Below are positions 1 through 7,106 of a stretch of 14,012 nt of DNA, piece by piece (positions within the stretch are counted from its first letter, which is position 1; each line of letters begins with the position of its first letter). Source of the DNA: Acidobacteriota bacterium. Its GTDB lineage: Bacteria > Acidobacteriota > Terriglobia > Terriglobales > Acidobacteriaceae. The position numbers and the translations under genes were made by a program. The notes under the pieces are model-generated. The model worked only from the letters and a program-made list of their open reading frames with translations, did not search any database and was not told where the DNA came from. The DNA is taken from the NCBI GenBank assembly GCA_003223595.1, contig QHVR01000587.1, positions 1-14,012 of the forward strand, in the 5' to 3' direction.

Positions 1-1064
1 GCTTCCTTCGCTCGCCCGACTACAATTACCTCCCCGGGCCAGACGACATCTATGTCTCCCCCTCCCAGATCCGCAAATTTGATCTCAAGACTGGCGACAC
101 CATCAGCGGACAGGTGCGCCCACCGCATGAAGGCGAAAAATACTTCGCGCTGGTCAAGATCGAAGCCGTTAACTTCGAATCTCCAGACGAAGCCCGCAAC
201 AAGATTTTGTTCGACAACCTGACGCCCCTGTATCCCCAGGAGCGCGTCAAGTTGGAAACCACGCGCGATAACGCCAGCGCCCGCGTCATGGATCTGCTCA
301 CGCCGCTCGGCAAAGGCCAGCGTGGCCTGATTGTTTCTCCGCCGCGCGCCGGCAAGACCATGCTGCTGCAGAACGTTGCCAATTCCATCACCACAAACCA
401 TCCAGAAGTCGTCCTGATGGTTCTGCTGATCGACGAGCGCCCGGAAGAAGTCACCGACATGCAGCGTTCGGTCAAAGGCGAAGTGATTTCTTCGACCTTT
501 GATGAGCCCGCTGCCCGTCACGTCCAGGTCGCTGAGATGGTGATCGAAAAAGCCAAGAGGCTGGTTGAGCACAAGCGCGACGTGGTGATCTTGCTCGATT
601 CCATCACCCGTCTGGCCCGTGCTTACAACACTATCGTTCCGCCGAGCGGCAAAGTTCTCTCCGGCGGCGTCGACTCCAATGCCTTGCAGCGCCCGAAGCG
701 TTTCTTCGGATCCGCTCGCAACATTGAAGAAGGCGGCTCTCTGACGATCATCGCAACCGCCCTGATCGACACCGGTTCCCGCATGGATGACGTGATCTTT
801 GAAGAATTCAAAGGTACCGGCAACAGCGAAATCATTCTCGAGCGCAAACTCGTCGACAAGCGCGTCTTCCCGGCCATCGACATCCAGCGCTCCGGCACCC
901 GTAAAGAAGAACTCCTCATTCCGAAAGAAGACCTCTCGAGAATCTGGGTCCTCCGCAAGGTCCTGAACCCGCTGTCGCCCGTAGAAGCCATGGAATTGCT
1001 GATCGATAAGCTAAGCAAGACCAAATCCAATGGCGAATTCCTGGCCAACATGAGCGCTCTATAA
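1..1064 (+). CDS. rho: Transcription termination factor Rho (5' end missing)
   Basis: Rho is the hexameric RNA-dependent ATPase that loads on untranslated RNA and ends transcription in the cytoplasm. The reading frame is open from base 3, so the gene begins left of the window. 353 residues are present and about 65 N-terminal residues are missing compared with the 419-aa E. coli protein. The fragment opens inside the RNA-binding cold-shock domain (FLRSPDYNYLPGPDDIYVSP). Next come Walker A PPRAGKT at fragment residues 113-119 (Arg where E. coli has Lys), the stretch LLIDERPEEV, Walker B VVILLD at about 194-199, and the conserved SGGVDSNAL and EEFKGTGN regions. It ends in LSKTKSNGEFLANMSAL with a TAA stop. 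A GTG at 114 is internal, not the start. No U-rich terminator follows; the palindrome at 1076-1099 does. Identification is very secure. Confidence 0.98.
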   Translation, partial: FLRSPDYNYLPGPDDIYVSPSQIRKFDLKTGDTISGQVRPPHEGEKYFALVKIEAVNFESPDEARNKILFDNLTPLYPQERVKLETTRDNASARVMDLLTPLGKGQRGLIVSPPRAGKTMLLQNVANSITTNHPEVVLMVLLIDERPEEVTDMQRSVKGEVISSTFDEPAARHVQVAEMVIEKAKRLVEHKRDVVILLDSITRLARAYNTIVPPSGKVLSGGVDSNALQRPKRFFGSARNIEEGGSLTIIATALIDTGSRMDDVIFEEFKGTGNSEIILERKLVDKRVFPAIDIQRSGTRKEELLIPKEDLSRIWVLRKVLNPLSPVEAMELLIDKLSKTKSNGEFLANMSAL

Positions 1065-1075
1065 ACGATTGTGTT

Positions 1076-1099
1076 GGGGCGGACGCCCTCGTCCGCCCC
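1076..1099. repeat. Perfect 10-bp palindromic hairpin downstream of rho
   Basis: Arms GGGGCGGACG (1076-1085) and CGTCCGCCCC (1090-1099) are perfectly complementary around a CCCT loop, starting 12 bases after the rho stop. No T-run follows on either strand, so it is not a standard intrinsic terminator. The loop and closing bases (CG-CCCT-CG) match those of the hairpin at 2111-2132 (CG-CCAT-CG) although the stems differ. This points to a dispersed palindromic repeat family. I recall similar palindromes as frequent between genes in some Acidobacteriota, but could not check this. It may protect or define the 3' end of the rho mRNA. Confidence 0.75.
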
Positions 1100-1182
1100 G
1101 AGCGCAGCCAGTGCCTTCGCATACTTAACCATCAACCCGGAGCCACTAGCTTCTTCCTCCGTGCTCGTCAGTGCCCCCCCTG

Positions 1183-1212
1183 TGGTGATCCGCTTTTCCA
1201 ACGACGTATAAT
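1183..1212 (+). promoter_or_regulatory. Candidate promoter of the first small secreted protein
   Basis: A perfect TATAAT lies at 1207-1212, 34 bases before the GTG start at 1247. The best -35 at usable spacing is the poor TGGTGA (1183-1188, 18-bp spacer). Transcription would begin near 1219, leaving a leader of about 28 nt that holds the GAGG ribosome binding site at 1238-1241. The -10 is convincing; the weak -35 makes the call tentative. Confidence 0.4.
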
Positions 1213-1246
1213 TTTCCGAGAGCTGATCTGCCGCTGCGAGGTCTCC

Positions 1247-1588
1247 GTGCAATCCTTACGATCGCTTTGGGTTCTTACACTCGTGCTGTCTATGCCCTGT
1301 TTTGCTCAGGATCCCCGGGTGGTCAATCCGGGCGACTTGAACTCGCCTGCGACTGACGCCGATGAAGCCCACGCCCGCCTGGCTCATGAAATGGAGAAGA
1401 AGGCCGCCAAGGACCGCGTTGCCGCCCTCAAGAACGACACCGACAAATTGCTAAAGCTCACGACGGAGTTGAAATCTTACGTCGACAAGTCGGACGAGAA
1501 TGTTCTGTCGGTCGACGTCGTGAAGAAAGCCGAACAAATCGAGAAGCTGGCGAAAAGCGTGAAAGACAAAATGAAGGGGCCCAACTAG
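1247..1588 (+). CDS. Small secreted helical protein, paralogue A
   Basis: A 113-aa protein that I cannot assign to a named family. The GTG start is supported by GAGG at 1238-1241 with 5-nt spacing. Residues 1-20 look like a signal peptide (MQSLRSLWVLTLVLSMPCFA, then QDP), so export to the periplasm or beyond is likely. No proper lipobox is seen. A short polar linker follows. From about residue 40 the chain is rich in Lys, Glu, Asp, Ala and Leu, in a pattern suggesting amphipathic helix or coiled coil. The C-terminus contains LSVDVVKKAEQIEKLAKSVK. The last 50 or so residues align without gaps to the next gene at 30 of 50 identities (hand count), so the two are tandem duplicates. Function is unknown; a structural or binding role in the envelope is only a guess. 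Confidence 0.82.
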   Translation: MQSLRSLWVLTLVLSMPCFAQDPRVVNPGDLNSPATDADEAHARLAHEMEKKAAKDRVAALKNDTDKLLKLTTELKSYVDKSDENVLSVDVVKKAEQIEKLAKSVKDKMKGPN

Positions 1589-1694
1589 AAGCTCACGCTG
1601 CATGGATGGTAGTCACCCCAAAGTCTGTACTCTTCCGACCAGCGCCGATTCTGGAGTCGCGGGCCCGATCCCATTTGTTCCAAGTTCAACCCTA

Positions 1695-1723
1695 TTGTTT
1701 CGCAGCCCGACCCGCGCAATAAT
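1695..1723 (+). promoter_or_regulatory. Candidate promoter of the second small secreted protein
   Basis: TTGTTT (1695-1700) and AATAAT (1718-1723) are separated by exactly 17 bases and lie just upstream of the GGGAGG ribosome binding site at 1738-1743. Each box is a fair match to sigma-70 consensus. If used, it makes the second paralogue independently transcribed, with a leader of roughly 20 nt. Confidence 0.5.
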
Positions 1724-1748
1724 TCCCGTAGTCTGCAGGGAGGTCCTT

Positions 1749-2102
1749 ATGTCAAAGTCGATTTCAATTCTGACCCTGGTCGCGATGATGCTTGCGCCGA
1801 TCGGCGCGATCTCTGCGCAACAGATCCACCTCCCGCCCGCGGTTTCGCAGAGCCAGGGAATGGGCAATGTCCCGGTCACGAACGGCAACGAGGTGCAGAG
1901 AAAACAGGCGATTGCAGCCAACCTTCAACGCCAGGCTGAAATGAAACGAGACGGCGAGAAACTAGCGCAGTTGACCCAGGAATTGAACGACTACCTGCAG
2001 AACAAAGGGGAAGGCGTAATCTCGGTTGACGCTCTGAAAAAAGCCGAACAGATTGAAAAGCTAGCCCACAGCGTCAAATCCAAGATGAAGCAGTCGTTCT
2101 GA
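1749..2102 (+). CDS. Small secreted helical protein, paralogue B
   Basis: A 117-aa protein of unknown function. The frame is open further upstream to 1602, but the ATG at 1749 is the right start: GGGAGG at 1738-1743 sits 5 nt before it, and a signal peptide begins exactly there (MSKSISILTLVAMMLAPIGA, continuing ISA before QQIHLPP). After a Pro/Gln/Asn-rich linker, residues from about 50 onward are charged and helix-forming. The end, ISVDALKKAEQIEKLAHSVK, is nearly the same as in paralogue A 160 bases upstream. Conservation is strongest in this tail and weak in the linker, so the tail is probably the functional part. No cysteines or catalytic motifs are evident. It lies convergent to hppA. Confidence 0.85.
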   Translation: MSKSISILTLVAMMLAPIGAISAQQIHLPPAVSQSQGMGNVPVTNGNEVQRKQAIAANLQRQAEMKRDGEKLAQLTQELNDYLQNKGEGVISVDALKKAEQIEKLAHSVKSKMKQSF

Positions 2103-2110
2103 GCAAGTAG

Positions 2111-2162
2111 GGACAGCCGCCATCGGCTGTCCGGCTCGAGCAAAGCTCGACTGCGAAGCCGG
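2111..2162. repeat. Compound palindrome after paralogue B
   Basis: Two hairpins follow the stop codon. The first has arms GGACAGCCG (2111-2119) and CGGCTGTCC (2124-2132) with a CCAT loop. The second has TCGAGC (2136-2141) and GCTCGA (2145-2150) around AAA. The second is also nested in an outer pair CCGGC (2131-2135) and GCCGG (2158-2162), so the outer stem competes with the first hairpin for bases 2131-2132. No T-run follows on the + strand. The CCAT loop and closing CG pairs match the style of the repeat after rho. Likely a dispersed intergenic repeat or a 3'-end stabiliser, though a weak bidirectional terminator is possible. Confidence 0.65.
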
Positions 2163-2179
2163 AACCCACCGCTCACTCC

Positions 2180-2217
2180 AAAAAAAATAAAACGCCATCC
2201 AGCCAAGCTGGATGGCG
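2180..2217 (-). terminator. Intrinsic terminator of hppA
   Basis: Read on the - strand, 21 bases after the hppA stop, there is a perfect 11-bp stem, CGCCATCCAGC and GCTGGATGGCG, with a 3-base loop. It is followed directly by TTTT-A-TTTTTTTT (positions 2192 down to 2180). A strong GC-containing stem plus a long T-run is the classic Rho-independent terminator. On the + strand the run is A-rich and precedes the stem, so it should act for hppA only. Confidence 0.92.
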
Positions 2218-2238
2218 CATGCTGAAAAGCGTCTTCTA

Positions 2239-4722
2239 CTACGCACCTTGTTTAATCCGCATTCCGAAGAACGATCGGTAAACGAATGCAAACGAGACGA
2301 GGAAAAAGACGAGCGCCAGTATCCGAGTCAGCGTCGGACCCTGGTCGCTGGCCAGTCGTACCGCCAATTCCACCGCCAGTAATCCGAACAGGGTAGTGAA
2401 CTTGATCACCGGATTCAGCGCAACGGAAGAAGTATCCTTGAACGGATCGCCCACCGTGTCGCCAATGACAGTCGCATCGTGTAGCGGCGTGCCCTTCTGC
2501 TTCATCTCGACTTCGACAATCTTCTTGGCGTTATCCCATGCAGCCCCGGCATTCGCCATGAAAATAGCCTGGTACAAGCCGAAGATAGCAATCGAGATCA
2601 GATAACCCACGAAGAAGAATGGATCAACAAAGGCGAAGGCCAGCGTGGCGAAGAACACCGCAATGAAGATGTTCAACATCCCTTTCTGCGCATATTGGGT
2701 ACAGATCGCCACCACCTTCTTACTGTCCGCAACCGATGCCTTCTCGACACCTTCGAGTTTGATATTCGCCTTGATGAACTCCACAGCGCGGTACGCGCCT
2801 GTAGTCACTGCCTGCGTCGAAGCACCCGTGAACCAGTAAATCATCGCTCCACCGGTGATCAGGCCCAAAAAGAAAGGTGCGTAGAGCAGAGAGAGCTTGC
2901 CCACACCCTCGGTATCCGTGAGTCCGTTGGTCAACGCCATGATGATGGAGAAAATCATCGTGGTAGCGCCGACCACAGCCGTGCCAATCAGCACTGGCTT
3001 GGCGGTGGCCTTGAACGTGTTGCCCGCTCCATCATTGGCTTCCAGCAAGTGCTTGGCGCGTTCGAAGTTGACGGAAAGGTTGAAGTCTTTCTGGATTTCG
3101 GACTGCACGTTCGGCACCGCCTCGATCAGCGAAAGCTCGTACACCGATTGCGCGTTGTCCGTAACGGGACCGTAGGAATCCACCGCGATCGTTACCGGGC
3201 CCATGCCCAGAAATCCGAATGCCACCAGCCCAAACGCGAACACGGCCGGTGCCAGCATTCCTGCAGCCGCTGCCAGCCCCATTGTGCTCATGTAGTAGGC
3301 AATTGCCATCAGGAACATCATCGAAAGTCCGAGATAGTATCCCGAAAAGTTCCCTGCCACGAATCCCGACAGAATACCCAACGACGCTCCACCTTCCTCC
3401 GCCGAGGTCACGACCTCCTTCACGTGGCGTGATTCGACGGAAGTGAATACCTTGACCAGTTCTGGAATCAATGCACCCGCCAGTGTCCCGCACGAAATAA
3501 TCGTCGAGAGCTTCCACCATTGAGACCCATCTGTTCCCAGTGTCGGAATGGTGTAATACGAAATCAGGTACGTCAGCGCGATCGATACCAACGAGGTGAT
3601 CCAGACTAGCGAGGTCAGCGGCGCCTCGAAGTTCATCTCGCTCGACGATCCGTATTTCGCTTTGGCGATTGCCCCATTGAGAAAGTACGAAAGGGAACTC
3701 GAAACCAGCATCATCACGCGCATGACAAAGATCCAAACCAGCAGTTGCACTTGCAGGCTTGGATCTTTTACTCCCAGCAGAATGAACGTGATCAGCGCGA
3801 CGCCCGTCACGCCATAAGTTTCAAATCCGTCGGCCGAAGGGCCAACGGAGTCGCCGGCATTATCCCCCGTGCAGTCGGCAATGACGCCGGGATTGCGCGC
3901 GTCGTCTTCCTTGATTTTGAATACGATCTTCATCAAGTCCGACCCAATGTCGGCAATCTTGGTGAAGATTCCGCCTGCGATGCGCAGGGCTGCTGCGCCC
4001 AGGGATTCACCGATCGCGAATCCGATGAAGCAAGGGCCGGCGTAATCGCCCGGCACAAATAGCAGGATGAACAGCATGATCAATAACTCGACGCTGATCA
4101 GCATCATGCCGATGCTCATCCCGGCCTCAAGCGGAATCTGGTACACGGGATATGGCTTGCCGGGCAGAGAAGCGAAGGCTGTCCGCGAGTTCGCGAAAGT
4201 GTTCACCCGGATGCCGAACCAGGCCACACCATAGCTTCCCGCAATTCCAACCAGGCTGAACCCGAGAATAATGGGTAGTGTGAGGGCAACCGACTTCCCG
4301 GGAACCGGCGACAGCCAACCAAAATAAGCCGCAATAATGACAGCAATAAATGCCCACAGCAGCAAAATGAACTTGCCTTGCGTCACCAGGTAGGTCTTGC
4401 AGGTTTCGTAGATCAACTCAGAGATTTCCCGCATCGCCCGATGTACGGGCAAGTTCTTCAGGCGCATGTAGATCGCCATGCCAAAGCCGAGCCCGCCGAG
4501 ACAGAACAGAATGCCAATCAGCAGCAGCTTGTGTCCGTCGATCGAGCCGTTAAAAAAGCTGACCGAAGACAGGTCCGGCAGTTTTAGTGACGCCTCGCCG
4601 CCGGCTGATTCCGGTTGGGCTAAGGCCGAGACCGCGCCTACCGTAAGCAGCGCGGCTACAGCCGAAATTTTCGTCGCCATGCGGCGGGAAATCACCGCAG
4701 CCGTGGCAAGCCAGTTGGTCAT
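2239..4722 (-). CDS. hppA: Membrane-bound proton-translocating pyrophosphatase
   Basis: This pump couples hydrolysis of pyrophosphate to phosphate with proton export across the inner membrane. The ATG at 4722 follows GGAGG with 5-nt spacing, giving 827 aa; upstream in-frame codons lack a binding site. Residues 15-35 resemble a signal peptide (MATKISAVAALLTVGAVSAL). Many hydrophobic segments follow. Substrate motifs are present in order: FTKIADIGSDL with Lys255, Asp258 and Asp262; EDDARNP from 272; Asp283, Asp287 and Asp291 in ADCTGDNAGDSVG; DSYGPVTDNAQ at 515-525; NAGAAWDNAKK at 724-734; GDTVGDPFKDTS at 754-765. Lys571 in GNTFKA is the residue type linked to potassium-independent enzymes, and ADGFETY places the gate Glu as in proton pumps. 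It is odd in being longer than the usual roughly 660-720 aa, and in carrying GPSAD for GMxAD and SSVALNP for SGPSLNI. It is transcribed alone, with its own promoter and terminator. Confidence 0.96.
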   Translation of the reverse strand: MTNWLATAAVISRRMATKISAVAALLTVGAVSALAQPESAGGEASLKLPDLSSVSFFNGSIDGHKLLLIGILFCLGGLGFGMAIYMRLKNLPVHRAMREISELIYETCKTYLVTQGKFILLLWAFIAVIIAAYFGWLSPVPGKSVALTLPIILGFSLVGIAGSYGVAWFGIRVNTFANSRTAFASLPGKPYPVYQIPLEAGMSIGMMLISVELLIMLFILLFVPGDYAGPCFIGFAIGESLGAAALRIAGGIFTKIADIGSDLMKIVFKIKEDDARNPGVIADCTGDNAGDSVGPSADGFETYGVTGVALITFILLGVKDPSLQVQLLVWIFVMRVMMLVSSSLSYFLNGAIAKAKYGSSSEMNFEAPLTSLVWITSLVSIALTYLISYYTIPTLGTDGSQWWKLSTIISCGTLAGALIPELVKVFTSVESRHVKEVVTSAEEGGASLGILSGFVAGNFSGYYLGLSMMFLMAIAYYMSTMGLAAAAGMLAPAVFAFGLVAFGFLGMGPVTIAVDSYGPVTDNAQSVYELSLIEAVPNVQSEIQKDFNLSVNFERAKHLLEANDGAGNTFKATAKPVLIGTAVVGATTMIFSIIMALTNGLTDTEGVGKLSLLYAPFFLGLITGGAMIYWFTGASTQAVTTGAYRAVEFIKANIKLEGVEKASVADSKKVVAICTQYAQKGMLNIFIAVFFATLAFAFVDPFFFVGYLISIAIFGLYQAIFMANAGAAWDNAKKIVEVEMKQKGTPLHDATVIGDTVGDPFKDTSSVALNPVIKFTTLFGLLAVELAVRLASDQGPTLTRILALVFFLVSFAFVYRSFFGMRIKQGA

Positions 4723-4977
4723 AAGATCCTCCGAATTAAACGGTTTCAGGAATTCAAACGTGTTTAGGTTCGTCATCCAGACCCAATCTCCCGACCCGCG
4801 CCCTGAGCACGCCAAAAAAGCCTGAGATTGTTTCCGGAATTCCGAACACGCTTCCACCGCAAGACCGAAAGGAGTGATGAAGCTTGGCCGCGTCGGGTCT
4901 TGCGCCGGATCGACTCCTGCACCACGCCGTTAAGAAATAGACAAGTTACTCCCTATCCTCGGCGTACCAGCGCAAAA
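4723..4977 (-). promoter_or_regulatory. Long 5' leader of hppA with inverted repeat
   Basis: From the predicted transcription start near 4977 to the ATG there are about 255 nt without a convincing gene. The leader holds a 9-bp inverted repeat (CGCAAGACC at 4858-4866 with GGTCTTGCG at 4896-4904 on the + strand, 29 bases between), the palindrome CGGAATTCCG, and a run of six T (- strand) near 4815-4820. The GGAGG binding site ends 5 nt before the start codon. I recognise no known riboswitch class. The hppA frame stays open upstream to 4857, but no start there has a binding site. Confidence 0.5.
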
Positions 4978-4983
4978 CGGAAA

Positions 4984-5012
4984 TTTATAACACGTAGCAA
5001 TAGGCTGGTCAA
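4984..5012 (-). promoter_or_regulatory. Strong sigma-70-type promoter of hppA
   Basis: On the - strand TTGACC (5012 to 5007) and TATAAA (4989 to 4984) are separated by 17 bases, each matching 5 of 6 consensus positions. It is the best promoter in the window and points at hppA. The remaining stretch, 5013-5132, up to the end of the lipoprotein gene, shows no gene and no clear terminator. Confidence 0.75.
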
Positions 5013-5132
5013 ACCATGAAACACAGTAGGGCAGTGCGCGTTCCCGATTTGGCGTAAAGGATCGTCTTGTGCCGCCCCCCTCCTGCCGAGACCCGTCCGC
5101 TTCCCAGGAGTGAGTGCGCTCGTCTTTTTGCC

Positions 5133-6878
5133 TTACTGAAGAAGTCCGTAAATGGCAACGGCAGAATCGTAGGCGGCAATCACCCGCCCTTCAGCAACGA
5201 CTGGCGTCCCGAATCCGATTCCTTGTTTCAATCCATCCCGGCCAGTATTCATGCTGCTGTTCCAAAGCTCTTTGGAGATATCGCTGGCATCATAAGCGTG
5301 CAGTACGCCCGTTCCCGCAGCAGTCTTCTCATATACCCACACGATCCCGTTCTCGGTTCCATTAGATGAGACCACGCTGTTGCCCCCGCGCAGCCCGTAC
5401 GGGCTGGGTGCTATCGCGGACGGGGTTGGGTTCAGCACTCCATTTTCAAAATGAAACTGTTGGAGCGGCATATTTGACGCCCCCACATAGATATTGCCGT
5501 TCCAATACGACGGATTTCCGTATAGCCGGTTCCAATTCGGCCCTTCGGCTACATCCCCCGTGACCGCGTCCGAGCAGGTGTACTGCCCGACCATAAACTC
5601 CTGCGGAATCTGGTTGTCGCCACCGGCATTGAACTTTCCCATCGTCGCGGTGTTCACCAGGAACAGGCGGCCCTCCTTGCTCAATGCGGCGGCGAGCGCG
5701 ATGCCGTTGCTGATGTCCGTAGGTAGCAAGGCCACTCCCCCGGAGCCAAGTTCGAGATCATGAAGATCGATGCATGCGGCATTGGAGGGCGTGAACCAGT
5801 CCACGACTTTGAAGGCACTTCCGCTCAATTTCAACTTGAGCATGGTGTCTCCATAATTGCTTCCACCCTGGTCGGCGTTGAAGCTTCCATCCGCCGCGTT
5901 GAGGTAAATGTTCCCCGCTGTATCAAGCGCGGGGGCTGCTCCACCTCCCCAAAAGGCTCCGCCTCCGCCGTAATCCGATGGTCCTGCCGCCGAATCGGTC
6001 GACTGGGCCTCCGGAGTGGGATTGAATACCGCGATCTGCTTCAGAGTGGTGGGATCGTAAGCCATCAACCAACCGTGATAAACACCCCAATCGGAAAATG
6101 ATCCCCAGCCTACAAGGATTGCGCCGCCAACCTCGGTCAGGCCCATTCGTTGGTTCTGATTCGAAGGGTCGAATGCGATCTGCCCGTTCACGCTTCCTCT
6201 TCCATCACCCGCAACGCTGGCCTGAATCTGTACGCTTCCTGGCCCATAATCCTTCCCGTTGCGGATGTCCACAGCTCGCAGCCACTGTTCGGGCACACCA
6301 TTCCGAGACAGCGTGGTCACAAAATAGAGCGCACCAGTATCTGCATCAATGAATGGGGTGCCTGTAATTCCGACTTCGCCGCCCAGCGTGGTACGACCGC
6401 CGAAGCTGTCGGGCATCGGCGTGATTCCGTTCGCTGCATCCACGTAGTGCCGTTCCCACAACGACCCAGCATCGGGATGGTCAGCATCGAACCCATACAC
6501 ACTGTCGTGTTCTGTGGCCACAATCACGAGGTCGTGTGTCCCCGCAGCGCCCATATCGAGCCCCGAGACATACAAGGGTTGCGCGATGGGAATCCCGTCC
6601 ACGGGAAAAGTTCCCAGGCGCCCGAACTGTGACGCGTTCACGTTTGCGGGCGTTAGAGTTATTTCGCTCGCGTAATTCCCCGAGCCGGACGGATCACCTT
6701 TCCACATCAGCACACCGGTAACAGTGGCGTTTTTTTGTTGGACCGGCCCGGTGGGGACAGGTGCGGGAGAAGAACCGGGAGAAAAAGAAGACGGAGAAGA
6801 CTGGCAGCTCAAAAGGTAGGCGGCCGATATGAAGATGGATAGGGGTCCGAAAAGCCCAAGCAAGGGAAGCTTTCCCAT
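5133..6878 (-). CDS. Beta-propeller lipoprotein of the PQQ-repeat-like type
   Basis: A 581-aa exported protein. The frame is open to 6905, but the ATG at 6878 has GGAGG 5 nt upstream and starts a typical lipoprotein signal (ending YLLSC, Cys25), so I chose it. A Ser/Pro-rich linker follows (about 26-45). The rest carries recurring blades ending in patterns such as LVIVATEHDSVYGFDAD, ALYFVTTLSRNG, GWLMAYDPTTLKQIAVFNP, NIYLNAADGSFNAD and VLHAYDASD. These are typical of quinoprotein-like propellers. The residues that bind PQQ in dehydrogenases cannot be confirmed by eye, so I would not call it a quinoprotein enzyme; a scaffold or binding role at the outer membrane is equally possible. No promoter is clear in the 228-base gap upstream (6879-7106), which I otherwise find empty. 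Confidence 0.85.
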   Translation of the reverse strand: MGKLPLLGLFGPLSIFISAAYLLSCQSSPSSFSPGSSPAPVPTGPVQQKNATVTGVLMWKGDPSGSGNYASEITLTPANVNASQFGRLGTFPVDGIPIAQPLYVSGLDMGAAGTHDLVIVATEHDSVYGFDADHPDAGSLWERHYVDAANGITPMPDSFGGRTTLGGEVGITGTPFIDADTGALYFVTTLSRNGVPEQWLRAVDIRNGKDYGPGSVQIQASVAGDGRGSVNGQIAFDPSNQNQRMGLTEVGGAILVGWGSFSDWGVYHGWLMAYDPTTLKQIAVFNPTPEAQSTDSAAGPSDYGGGGAFWGGGAAPALDTAGNIYLNAADGSFNADQGGSNYGDTMLKLKLSGSAFKVVDWFTPSNAACIDLHDLELGSGGVALLPTDISNGIALAAALSKEGRLFLVNTATMGKFNAGGDNQIPQEFMVGQYTCSDAVTGDVAEGPNWNRLYGNPSYWNGNIYVGASNMPLQQFHFENGVLNPTPSAIAPSPYGLRGGNSVVSSNGTENGIVWVYEKTAAGTGVLHAYDASDISKELWNSSMNTGRDGLKQGIGFGTPVVAEGRVIAAYDSAVAIYGLLQ

Positions 6879-7106
6879 CAAGCCCTCCACTTTCTGTAGC
6901 CCCATTTCGATGTGGATGCGCCTTACAGGGTTGCAGGGATGATGCCGAGCGGAGAAACCTCTAGGCTGCAGGAAGCATACGGGACTTGGGGGATTGCGAA
7001 CTGCGGGAAATAGCTAACAAAATGCCAGAATTTGCGGGATCGCGCCCCCAGATCGGCCTACGGCTCGCGCCAAAATAATCGTACTTCTGCAGGATGTCAG
7101 GGAAGA

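Noticed and set aside
1076..1099. Intrinsic terminator for rho
   Set aside because: The stem is strong, but no T-run follows on the + strand, and the loop is shared with another intergenic hairpin, so a repeat is the better description.
623..1252. A 209-residue open frame on the - strand overlapping the end of rho
   Set aside because: It is the antisense of rho plus the palindrome; the stretch GADEGVRPN is simply the translation of the hairpin repeat. No ribosome binding site or domain was recognised.
1602..1748. A longer N-terminus for paralogue B
   Set aside because: The extension would bury the signal peptide inside the protein and lacks a binding site; the ATG at 1749 has GGGAGG and begins the signal peptide.
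2695..3432. A 245-residue open frame on the + strand within hppA
   Set aside because: Rich in His, Arg and Cys with no recognisable motif; it lies antisense to hppA, whose protein is unmistakable. Typical shadow frame.
4723..4857. A longer N-terminus of the pyrophosphatase starting at 4857
   Set aside because: The frame is open, but there is no ribosome binding site there, while GGAGG sits 5 nt before the ATG at 4722.
4723..4977. A known riboswitch (fluoride, c-di-GMP, ydaO type) upstream of hppA
   Set aside because: I could not find the conserved core sequences of any class I know; only the inverted repeat and leader length are supported.
6879..7106. A promoter for the propeller lipoprotein
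   Set aside because: Several partial boxes occur, but none combines a fair -10 and -35 at 16-18 base spacing.
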